DNA of 6,092 nucleotides. Origin: Phyllobacteriaceae bacterium. GTDB lineage: Bacteria > Pseudomonadota > Alphaproteobacteria > Rhizobiales > Rhizobiaceae. The stretch covers positions 1 to 6,092 of the forward strand of contig JAHEGF010000204.1 of NCBI GenBank assembly GCA_024645155.1. The letters are read 5' to 3'. Position 1 is the stretch's first letter. Every line of letters begins with the position of its first letter. The position numbers and the translations under genes are program-made. The notes beneath the pieces are model-generated. The model had not been told where the DNA came from and did not search any database. It saw only the letters and a list, made by a program, of their open reading frames with translations. Shown here piece by piece: positions 1-4,787 of the stretch.

Positions 1-81
1 CCCGCGGACATGGATTTGTTCGAATTCGTCACCGGCAGGATTTGGCGCCGCCAAATTCGCGCGCATCGATCCCGCAACGGT
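1..81. other. Left flank, no supported gene
   Basis: Apart from the palindrome at 40-56 I see nothing firm here. A minus-strand ATG lies at 9-11 and could open the next gene leftwards, 70 nt beyond msrB. Only three codons are visible and there is no clear Shine-Dalgarno sequence in front of it, so I do not call a gene. Confidence 0.3.
40..56. repeat. 17-nt perfect palindrome just downstream of msrB
   Basis: ATTTGGCG and CGCCAAAT are perfect inverted copies around a single central C. The pairing could extend outward by a G-T wobble and one G-C pair. It begins 26 nt past the msrB stop on the minus strand. No T-run follows it in the msrB direction, so it is a poor intrinsic terminator. It could be a dimeric repressor operator or a transcript-end hairpin, and I recognise no regulator for it. 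Confidence 0.5.
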
Positions 82-495
82 TCACTTCGGGTCTTTCTTG
101 AAATCAAGTGCGGTACCGTTCATGCAATAGCGCAAGCCGGTAGGTTGCGGTCCGTCTTCGAACACATGACCAAGATGGGCATCGCAATCGGCACACCGTA
201 TCTCGGTCCGCACCATGAATAACTTTCTGTCCTTGTGTTCAGAGACCGCGTCTTCGGCCAACGGTTCGTAAAAACTTGGCCATCCCGTGCCGGAATCGAA
301 TTTTGTATCTGATGCAAACAACGGCTTGCCGCAGCATACGCAGGAATAGGTACCAGTATCCTTGGTATCCCAGTTCGGGCCGGTGAATGCGCGTTCTGTG
401 CCCGCCTGCCGGGTTACATGGTACTGCTCGTCAGAAAGTTGCTCGCGCCACTGCGCGTCGGTTTTCGTAATTTTGGGCGTGCCGCTGCTGGCCAT
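82..495 (-). CDS. msrB: Peptide-methionine (R)-S-oxide reductase MsrB
   Basis: A cytosolic repair enzyme (137 aa, normal single-domain MsrB length, no signal peptide) that reduces the R-epimer of methionine sulfoxide in proteins, normally recycled by thioredoxin. The SelR fold spans roughly residues 12-134. Structural zinc is expected at the two CxxC pairs, C52/C55 and C101/C104. The substrate pocket shows GWPSF (71-75) and HLGHVF (107-112). The catalytic cysteine is C124 in RYCMNG. The position that holds the resolving cysteine in two-Cys MsrBs (SGCGWPSF) is Thr70 here (codon ACG), so this is a form without the canonical resolving Cys. An extra cysteine, C54, sits inside the first zinc motif. 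The start is ATG at 493-495, with GGAG (plus strand 504-507) 8 nt upstream. It is transcribed divergently from the antiporter operon. No functional link to that operon is evident beyond shared intergenic DNA. Confidence 0.95.
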   Translation of the reverse strand: MASSGTPKITKTDAQWREQLSDEQYHVTRQAGTERAFTGPNWDTKDTGTYSCVCCGKPLFASDTKFDSGTGWPSFYEPLAEDAVSEHKDRKLFMVRTEIRCADCDAHLGHVFEDGPQPTGLRYCMNGTALDFKKDPK

Positions 496-652
496 CCTGG
501 TTTCTCCACTGGGATCGAAGGTTCAAGTTTAACGCCAATTCGCGGTAAAAAAAGCCCCGGTCGCCTTGTATCTTCGGAATTTCATCTGCGCGTTTGAAGC
601 AACAGGCAGTCCGTCTGAGTATCTGGCAGTTGCCATACGAAATCTGTCCACA

Positions 653-692
653 AGCGGCAGCATGATTTCCCGTTTGAAAGCCTGCTGCCGTT
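653..692. repeat. Strong inverted repeat (hairpin) in the leader of the mrp operon
   Basis: CGGCAGCA (655-662) pairs perfectly with TGCTGCCG (683-690). One A-U and one G-U pair at the base make a 10-bp stem over a 20-nt interior. Within that interior, TTTC (666-669) can pair with GAAA (676-679), continuing the stem past a mismatch. No T-run follows on either strand, so it is not an intrinsic terminator. It may be a leader RNA structure, part of a small RNA, or a protein-binding site. Confidence 0.45.
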
Positions 693-811
693 GCTCCAAC
701 CGGCAGAATAATCTACAGAAGTCTCAGGGCCGCAACAAATCAACAGCCAGAACCAGCGGTCCACTACACGCCTGAGCTTTGCGGTTAGCGCCGTCTTTAG
801 GGTTTTGTTTC

Positions 812-817
812 GGGAGG
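812..817 (+). promoter_or_regulatory. Ribosome binding site of mnhE
   Basis: GGGAGG lies 4 nt before the ATG at 822. It is the strongest Shine-Dalgarno sequence in the operon and probably the main ribosome entry site, since every later gene overlaps its predecessor. The spacing is short but acceptable, and it fixes the mnhE start. Confidence 0.75.
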
Positions 818-821
818 ATAA

Positions 822-1295
822 ATGCGGCAACTTAGTCTGGGCGTGATGCTGTTTGCCTTCTGGCTAATCCTGTCCGGTCACTACACCCCGATGCTTGTCG
901 GCATCGGTTTGGCGGCAACTGTTTTATGCGTATTTGTTACGTATCGTATGAACAGCGTTGACGAAGAAACACACCCGAACCACTTGTTTTTGTCCACATT
1001 TACTTACTACCCTTGGCTGATCTGGGAGATCACCAAATCAGCCTGGGCGGTTTCAAAGGTGATCGTCAACCCGAAGCTGCCCATTTCACCCACCATGACC
1101 GTTGTGGGCGCGAGCCAGTCTACGCCAAACGGTATTGCCACTTACGCCAATTCGATCACCCTTACTCCCGGGACGATCACTGTCGGGGTCCGGGGCAACG
1201 AATTGACCGTCCACGCATTGGTGAGCGAAGGCGCCGACGACCTTGAGGAAGGTGTCATGGACGCACGTGTAAGCAGGTTCGAGAGAGGCGTGTGA
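822..1295 (+). CDS. mnhE: Na+/H+ antiporter subunit E (MnhE/MrpE)
   Basis: A small integral membrane subunit of the Mrp cation/proton antiporter, homologous to MbhA of the archaeal membrane-bound hydrogenase. It is thought to help assemble and stabilise the complex rather than to move ions itself. At 157 aa it has the usual family length. Hydrophobic segments lie at about residues 5-18, 24-41 and 57-70, followed by a cytoplasmic C-terminal domain. That domain contains the family hallmark YANSITLTPGTITV (108-121) and then the sequence ELTVHAL. It is the first gene of the operon, with a strong ribosome binding site. Its TGA shares one base with the ATG of mnhF. Confidence 0.93.
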   Translation: MRQLSLGVMLFAFWLILSGHYTPMLVGIGLAATVLCVFVTYRMNSVDEETHPNHLFLSTFTYYPWLIWEITKSAWAVSKVIVNPKLPISPTMTVVGASQSTPNGIATYANSITLTPGTITVGVRGNELTVHALVSEGADDLEEGVMDARVSRFERGV

Positions 1296-1576
1296 TGTTT
1301 GTCCTTGCCACCTCGGCAGTATTGATTGCGCTTACGCTGGCGGTTGTTCGTGCCATTCGTGGTCCGACGGTCTTCGACAGGGTGTTGGCCGGCAACACCA
1401 TCGGTACCTTCGCGATCCTTCTCCTGGCCTCAGTGGGCTTCATGACAGGAAGGCCGGAATGGCTGGACATCGCGCTCACCTATGGCCTCCTGAACCTGAT
1501 TTCGACACTGGCGGTTCTGAAATTCTTCCGCCATGGCGATCTTGCCTACGATATCGAAGAGGATGGCGAACCATGA
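1295..1576 (+). CDS. mnhF: Na+/H+ antiporter subunit F (MnhF/MrpF)
   Basis: A small membrane subunit of the Mrp complex (93 aa, normal length), homologous to MbhB. It has three hydrophobic helices at about residues 2-18, 35-50 and 58-77. The family signature RGPTVFDRVLAGN lies at residues 22-34, and D28 within it plus D58 (WLDIALTYGLL) are membrane-associated acidic residues likely to matter for ion movement (inferred from family conservation). I start at ATG 1295 rather than the in-frame GTG one codon earlier. AGAGG at 1284-1288 then sits 6 nt upstream, and the start overlaps the mnhE stop as TGATG. The charged tail ends DIEEDGEP. The stop overlaps the mnhG start by 4 nt. Confidence 0.93.
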   Translation: MFVLATSAVLIALTLAVVRAIRGPTVFDRVLAGNTIGTFAILLLASVGFMTGRPEWLDIALTYGLLNLISTLAVLKFFRHGDLAYDIEEDGEP

Positions 1577-1953
1577 TGCCGCTGCTGATAGACATCGTCA
1601 GTTGGGCACTCATCGCCGCTGGCAGCGCTTTTGTTGTGATCGGTGCCGTCGGTGTCGTGCGGATGCCCGATGTCTATACCCGCATGCATGCTGCAAGCGT
1701 TTCGGAAACACTTGGTGCCGGCCTGCTCGTTGCAGGCTTTATCCTGCAAGCCGGGTTCACCCTTGTGACACTGAAATTGCTGTTCATTTTGGGCCTGTTT
1801 TTTTTCACTGCCCCGGTTGTCACGCACGCCTTGGCGCAGGCCGCCCTGCATGAGGATATCGAACCGGTGCTCAGTGATGACAGGCGCAATGACCGCGCAA
1901 CTGACACTGTGGCGGGGCAGCCTGAAAAGACAAACGCGAGGCCGTCATCATGA
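1573..1953 (+). CDS. mnhG: Na+/H+ antiporter subunit G (MnhG/MrpG)
   Basis: A small membrane subunit of the Mrp antiporter (126 aa, slightly long), homologous to MbhC. The hallmark RMPDVYTRMHAAS (30-42) follows the first helix (about 6-28). SETLGAG and a second helix (about 46-62) come next, and the third helix contains KLLFILGLFFFTAPVVTHAL. The hydrophilic tail after about residue 95 (DIEPVLSDDRRND...) is longer than in minimal MnhGs and unconserved by eye. The start is ATG 1573 in an ATGA overlap with mnhF, with GAGGA at 1559-1563, 9 nt upstream; the adjacent ATG at 1576 is an alternative. The open frame extends further upstream, but that stretch only shadows mnhF. A run of eight T (1798-1805) encodes part of the FFF. 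Confidence 0.93.
   Translation: MMPLLIDIVSWALIAAGSAFVVIGAVGVVRMPDVYTRMHAASVSETLGAGLLVAGFILQAGFTLVTLKLLFILGLFFFTAPVVTHALAQAALHEDIEPVLSDDRRNDRATDTVAGQPEKTNARPSS
1798..1805 (+). repeat. T8 homopolymer inside mnhG
   Basis: Eight consecutive T encode most of three Phe codons (residues 76-78) in the third helix of MnhG. Slippage here would frameshift the subunit and disturb coupling to the next gene. Phe-rich membrane helices often give such runs by chance. Confidence 0.9.
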
Positions 1954-2513
1954 TAGTTCTGGTCATGACCGTGTTGCTGACGCTCCTGGCTGTCATAACG
2001 ATAGTCATCATTCGCCAGCGCAGTTTGTTTGCCGTTGTGATCCTGACCGGGGTTTACAGCTTCTTGATGGCCAGCGTGCTCATCGTGCTTGATGCCGTTG
2101 ATGTGGCTATGACCGAGGCATCGGTGGGGGCTGGGGTATCTACAGTGTTGCTTCTGGCCACGCTTTATCTGACCCAGTCGCGCGAATATCCTCAACCGAG
2201 GCCCGCGATCATTCCGCTGTTTGTGGCGCTTGGAATTGGTGGAGCGCTGATTGCCGGGACGTTTGGGCTGCCGCCATTCGGTTCGGCTGATACGCCGATC
2301 CACAACCGGACGGCGCCTCGATATCTTGCCAAATCGATTGAGGAAACCACCGTTCCCAACGTGGTCACTTCGGTCTTAGCCGACTACCGCGGTTACGATA
2401 CGATGGGGGAGACCGTCGTGATTTTCACGGCCGGTATAGGCGTGTTGCTGTTGTTGCTGGGGCGGCGCAGACGTTATTCATCTGAAACCGGCGAGGAGAT
2501 ACAGGGAGAATGA
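1950..2513 (+). CDS. Stand-alone MrpA C-terminal-type subunit (DUF4040/MbhD + MbhE-like)
   Basis: A membrane protein of 187 aa corresponding to the C-terminal end of MrpA, without the large NuoL-like part. Residues about 3-75 form the MbhD/DUF4040 unit with two to three helices and the conserved DVAMTEASVGAG (51-62), where E56 is a likely buried acidic residue. Residues about 85-170 resemble MbhE, including PNVVTSVLADYRGYDTMGE (136-154) before the last helix (about 155-170). In Pyrococcus Mbh these two units are separate genes (mbhD, mbhE); here they are fused. In the complex this part probably bridges the small E/F/G subunits and the D-type subunits (inferred from Mrp and Mbh structures). 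ATG 1950 overlaps the mnhG stop by 4 nt, with GAGG at 1938-1941 placed 8 nt upstream. It could also be named MnhA (C-terminal part), or MnhB N-terminal domain in fused systems. Confidence 0.88.
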   Translation: MIVLVMTVLLTLLAVITIVIIRQRSLFAVVILTGVYSFLMASVLIVLDAVDVAMTEASVGAGVSTVLLLATLYLTQSREYPQPRPAIIPLFVALGIGGALIAGTFGLPPFGSADTPIHNRTAPRYLAKSIEETTVPNVVTSVLADYRGYDTMGETVVIFTAGIGVLLLLLGRRRRYSSETGEEIQGE

Positions 2514-2932
2514 GACGTGATCTGATCCTCCGGATTGTCACCAAGCTGGTGTTGCCGTTTATTCTGCTTTTTGCGTTGTATGTGCATTTCCATGGTGACT
2601 TCGGACCGGGCGGCGGCTTCCAGGCAGGCGTGATCGCGGCCGGCATGCTGATCCTGCATTCAATCGTTTTTGGTGTCCGGTCCACGAAGCACATTGCACC
2701 ACAGGGACTGGTCGAGGCGATGATCCCGCTCGGTGTGCTGATTTACGCAAGCGTCGGCATTCCGGCACTCATCAGCGGCAGGAATTTTCTCGACTACGGT
2801 GTATTTGATCCGCATCACACGCCTCATGGGCACCATTTGGGGATCCTCATGGTCGAATCCGGGGTTCTCATCACGGTCTTTTCGACAATGTTGGCAATAT
2901 TCTACGCTTTCAGCGAGCGGGGGCGCTCATGA
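2510..2932 (+). CDS. mnhB: Na+/H+ antiporter subunit B (MnhB/MrpB)
   Basis: A membrane subunit of the Mrp complex (140 aa, normal length), homologous to MbhF. It has four helices at about residues 11-25, 38-55, 68-88 and 111-133. The family motif HGDFGPGGGFQAGV (28-41) is intact, as is ESGVLITV (116-123) in the last helix. The loop before the last helix holds five histidines in eight residues (HHTPHGHH, 102-109); part of this (HGH.LGI) is usual for the family, and the remaining histidines are extra. The ATGA start overlaps the preceding stop by 4 nt. The likely ribosome binding site is GAGGAG at 2493-2498, 11 nt upstream; the closer GGGAG (2504-2508) is too near the start to serve. Confidence 0.94.
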   Translation: MRRDLILRIVTKLVLPFILLFALYVHFHGDFGPGGGFQAGVIAAGMLILHSIVFGVRSTKHIAPQGLVEAMIPLGVLIYASVGIPALISGRNFLDYGVFDPHHTPHGHHLGILMVESGVLITVFSTMLAIFYAFSERGRS

Positions 2933-3294
2933 ACACGATCACTCCGCTTCTGCTGCACTACAATTACTTTATCACCATCTTTCTGATGGTTTCGGGATTA
3001 TACATTGTCATCGCCCGCGGCAACATGATCAAGAAGCTTGTCGGACTGTCGCTGTTCCAGAGTTCCGTTTACCTGCTTTATGTTTCGCCTGGCAAAATAC
3101 TGGAAGGCACGGCGCCCATTATCGATGATGCGTACAGCATCTATTCCAATCCCCTGCCACATGTGTTGATCCTGACTGCAATCGTGGTTGGTGTTGCGAC
3201 ACTGGCACTTGGCCTTGCCCTGGTGGTTCGCATTCACGAAGCCTATGGCACGATCGAGGAAGATGAGATCTTCGACCGGGAAAAGGGTCTATGA
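2929..3294 (+). CDS. mnhC: Na+/H+ antiporter subunit C (MnhC/MrpC, NuoK-like)
   Basis: A NuoK-like membrane subunit (121 aa, normal length), homologous to MbhG. It is expected to sit beside the D-type subunits and help form the ion path. It has three helices at about residues 11-29, 35-52 and 78-100. The middle one starts with MIKKLVGLSLFQSSVYLL. The signature NPLPHVLILTAIVVGVA (74-90) is typical, with His at position 78 where many bacterial MrpC have Gln. The charged tail RIHEAYGTIEEDEI follows the last helix. It overlaps mnhB and the next gene by 4 nt each (ATGA). The Shine-Dalgarno region is G-rich but weak, so translation probably depends on coupling. Confidence 0.94.
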   Translation: MNTITPLLLHYNYFITIFLMVSGLYIVIARGNMIKKLVGLSLFQSSVYLLYVSPGKILEGTAPIIDDAYSIYSNPLPHVLILTAIVVGVATLALGLALVVRIHEAYGTIEEDEIFDREKGL

Positions 3295-4787
3295 CGGCAC
3301 TGGAGCACCAATTGCCGGTGTTGCCGGTCCTTATCCCGCTATTTGGCGCGCTTTTGACGGGGTTTTTGAGCCGCGGCACCGTGTCGTGGTTGCTTGCCCT
3401 GATTTTTAGCTGGGCTACCGCTGCGGTATCGGTGCTGCTGCTGGTTACCGTACTGAGGCTTGGCGAGCCGATTTCCTATGTGATGGGCAATTGGGGCGTG
3501 CCGTGGGGGATTGAATATCGCGTCGACACGCTCAATGCATTCGTGCTGGTCATCGTGACCGGTATTGGCGCCGTGCTGATGCCCTACGCACGCAAAAGCG
3601 TGGCATTCGAGATCGCGTCTCATCAACAAGCCTGGTTTTACACGATGTATCTGATCTGCCTGGCGGGTCTGCTCGGCATCACCGTGTCCGGCGATGCCTT
3701 CAACGTGTTCGTGTTCATGGAGGTATCCTCGCTCGCGACCTATGTCCTGATTGCTCTGGGCCACAACAGGCGGGCGCTGCTGGCTTCGTTCCAGTACCTG
3801 ATTGTCGGAACGATCGGAGCCACGTTTTACGTGATCGGTATTGCCCTTCTTTATCTTGTTACCGGCAGTCTCAACCTGCACGATATAGCTGGCCTGCTTG
3901 GCGATGCCTACAACACCTATCCGCGGCCGGTGCTGACAGCGCTCGCATTTCTTGTTGCAGGCATTTCCCTAAAACTTGCGCTTTTCCCGCTGCACCTTTG
4001 GCTCCCGAATGCGTATGCCTATGCACCGTCGATGGCAGCAGCATTTCTGGCGGGAACCGCTACAAAAGTAGCAGTTTACCTGCTGATCCGGATCCTGTTT
4101 TCGATTTTCGGTATCGCCATCGTATTCACGACGCTACCGATCGCCGACGTGTTGCTGGTGCTGTCGATAGCGGCAATGGCAATCGCTTCTCTTGCTGCCG
4201 TGTTTCAGGAGAATGCCAAGCGTATGCTGGCCTATTCCTCGGTGGCGCAGATCGGCTATATCACGCTCGGCATCGGCCTTCACAATCAAAGCGGGCTGAC
4301 CGGCAGCATCGTCCATCTGTTTAACCACGCGGTCACCAAATCAGCACTTTTCATGTGCCTCGGTGCGATAGTGTATCGTACCGCAAACATGCGCCTGACA
4401 AATCTCGCCGGTATCGGCCGAAAAATGCCGCTGACGACCGCCGCATTCGTGCTCGCCGGCTTGAGCATCATCGGGGTGCCAGGTACCGCCGGATTTGTGT
4501 CAAAATGGTATTTGGCCGTGGGAGCGATCGAGCGGGGCTACTGGCCACTTGTGTTCCTGATCGTTGCGAGTTCCCTGATCGCGGTCCTCTATATCGGCCG
4601 TTTTGTCGAGGTTGCCTATTTTCGCGAACCCTCTGAAGCGTGCGAATCAGCCTACGAACCGCCTACATCAATGCTGATACCGATCCTCGTTCTGTCTGCG
4701 GCGACGGTTTATTTCGGCATCGATACCCGCGCCACGGCCGACATTGCAGCGATTGCCGCCCGCTTCCTTCTCGGGGGGGCGAACTGA
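3291..4787 (+). CDS. mnhD: Na+/H+ antiporter subunit D (MnhD/MrpD), first copy
   Basis: A large ion-translocating subunit (498 aa, full family length) of the NuoL/M/N type, predicted to have about 14 helices. The Proton_antipo_M domain covers roughly residues 130-420. Key proton-path residues are present: E144 in VFMEVSS (helix 5), K228 in ISLKLALFPLH with H235 (helix 7), K259 (helix 8), H342 in HLFNHAVTKSALF with K350 (helices 10-11), and K405 in GFVSKW (helix 12). RMLAYSSVAQIGY (311-323) is the usual loop before helix 10. The NuoM/N-like HLWLPNAYAYAPS (235-247) marks it as MrpD rather than MrpA. It overlaps mnhC by 4 nt. Its stop shares one base with the next start (TGATG), just after a seven-G run. 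Confidence 0.95.
   Translation: MTALEHQLPVLPVLIPLFGALLTGFLSRGTVSWLLALIFSWATAAVSVLLLVTVLRLGEPISYVMGNWGVPWGIEYRVDTLNAFVLVIVTGIGAVLMPYARKSVAFEIASHQQAWFYTMYLICLAGLLGITVSGDAFNVFVFMEVSSLATYVLIALGHNRRALLASFQYLIVGTIGATFYVIGIALLYLVTGSLNLHDIAGLLGDAYNTYPRPVLTALAFLVAGISLKLALFPLHLWLPNAYAYAPSMAAAFLAGTATKVAVYLLIRILFSIFGIAIVFTTLPIADVLLVLSIAAMAIASLAAVFQENAKRMLAYSSVAQIGYITLGIGLHNQSGLTGSIVHLFNHAVTKSALFMCLGAIVYRTANMRLTNLAGIGRKMPLTTAAFVLAGLSIIGVPGTAGFVSKWYLAVGAIERGYWPLVFLIVASSLIAVLYIGRFVEVAYFREPSEACESAYEPPTSMLIPILVLSAATVYFGIDTRATADIAAIAARFLLGGAN
4773..4779 (+). repeat. G7 tract at the junction of the two D-type genes
   Basis: Seven G encode Gly-Gly plus the first base of Ala, just before the stop of the first D gene. 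The tract also lies where a Shine-Dalgarno sequence for the next gene would be, 7 nt before its ATG. A shift of -1 here enters the frame of the next gene with no stop between. Confidence 0.9.

Larger units (their letters stand above)
496..821. other. Divergent intergenic region between msrB and the mrp operon
   Basis: This 326-bp gap should carry promoters for msrB (leftward) and the antiporter operon (rightward). I found no convincing -35/-10 pair for either; the best rightward candidate, TTGCTC (691-696) with a 17-nt spacer to TACAGA (714-719), matches the consensus at only 3 of 6 positions in each box. Short open frames on both strands show no domain, depend on TTG starts or overlap mnhE, and are not called. 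Visible structure is a strong hairpin at 653-692, a small TGGCA/TGCCA inverted repeat at 624-635, a seven-A run at 547-553 next to GCCCCGG, and the ribosome binding site at 812-817. The long leader could hold an RNA element or small RNA, which is not shown. Confidence 0.5.

Noticed and set aside
10..222. 70-aa plus-strand open frame at the left edge
   Set aside because: It is mostly antisense to msrB, with no motif and no ribosome binding site.
547..560. GC-rich stretch followed by seven T on the minus strand (CCGGGGCTTTTTTT), a possible intrinsic terminator
   Set aside because: No complementary upstream arm was found nearby to form a stem, and it would lie inside the msrB leader region. An unknown small RNA remains possible but unsupported.
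591..678. Direct repeat CGTTTGAA at 591-598 and 671-678, and recurring GGCAG at 605, 625, 656 and 702
   Set aside because: An 8-mer repeated once in about 300 bp is expected by chance. The GGCAG copies have irregular spacing.
582..830. 82-aa minus-strand and 69-aa plus-strand (566-775) open frames in the intergenic region
   Set aside because: The first would begin inside mnhE; the second needs a TTG start. Neither has a recognisable motif or ribosome binding site, and composition does not suggest a protein.
1459..1572. Upstream extension of the mnhG frame
   Set aside because: It overlaps the coding part of mnhF, and its translation does not resemble MnhG. The ATG at 1573, with its ribosome binding site and ATGA overlap, is the better start.
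1674..2303. 209-aa open frame on the minus strand
   Set aside because: It is antisense to mnhG and the MrpA-C gene, which both have clear family motifs. Its translation is rich in Arg, His and Gln with no domain, as expected of a codon-bias shadow.
3339..3881. 180-aa minus-strand open frame (and similar ones at 4709-5257 and 5327-5872)
   Set aside because: All lie antisense within the two large D-type genes. They are low-complexity, hydrophilic and motif-free, with no ribosome binding site context.
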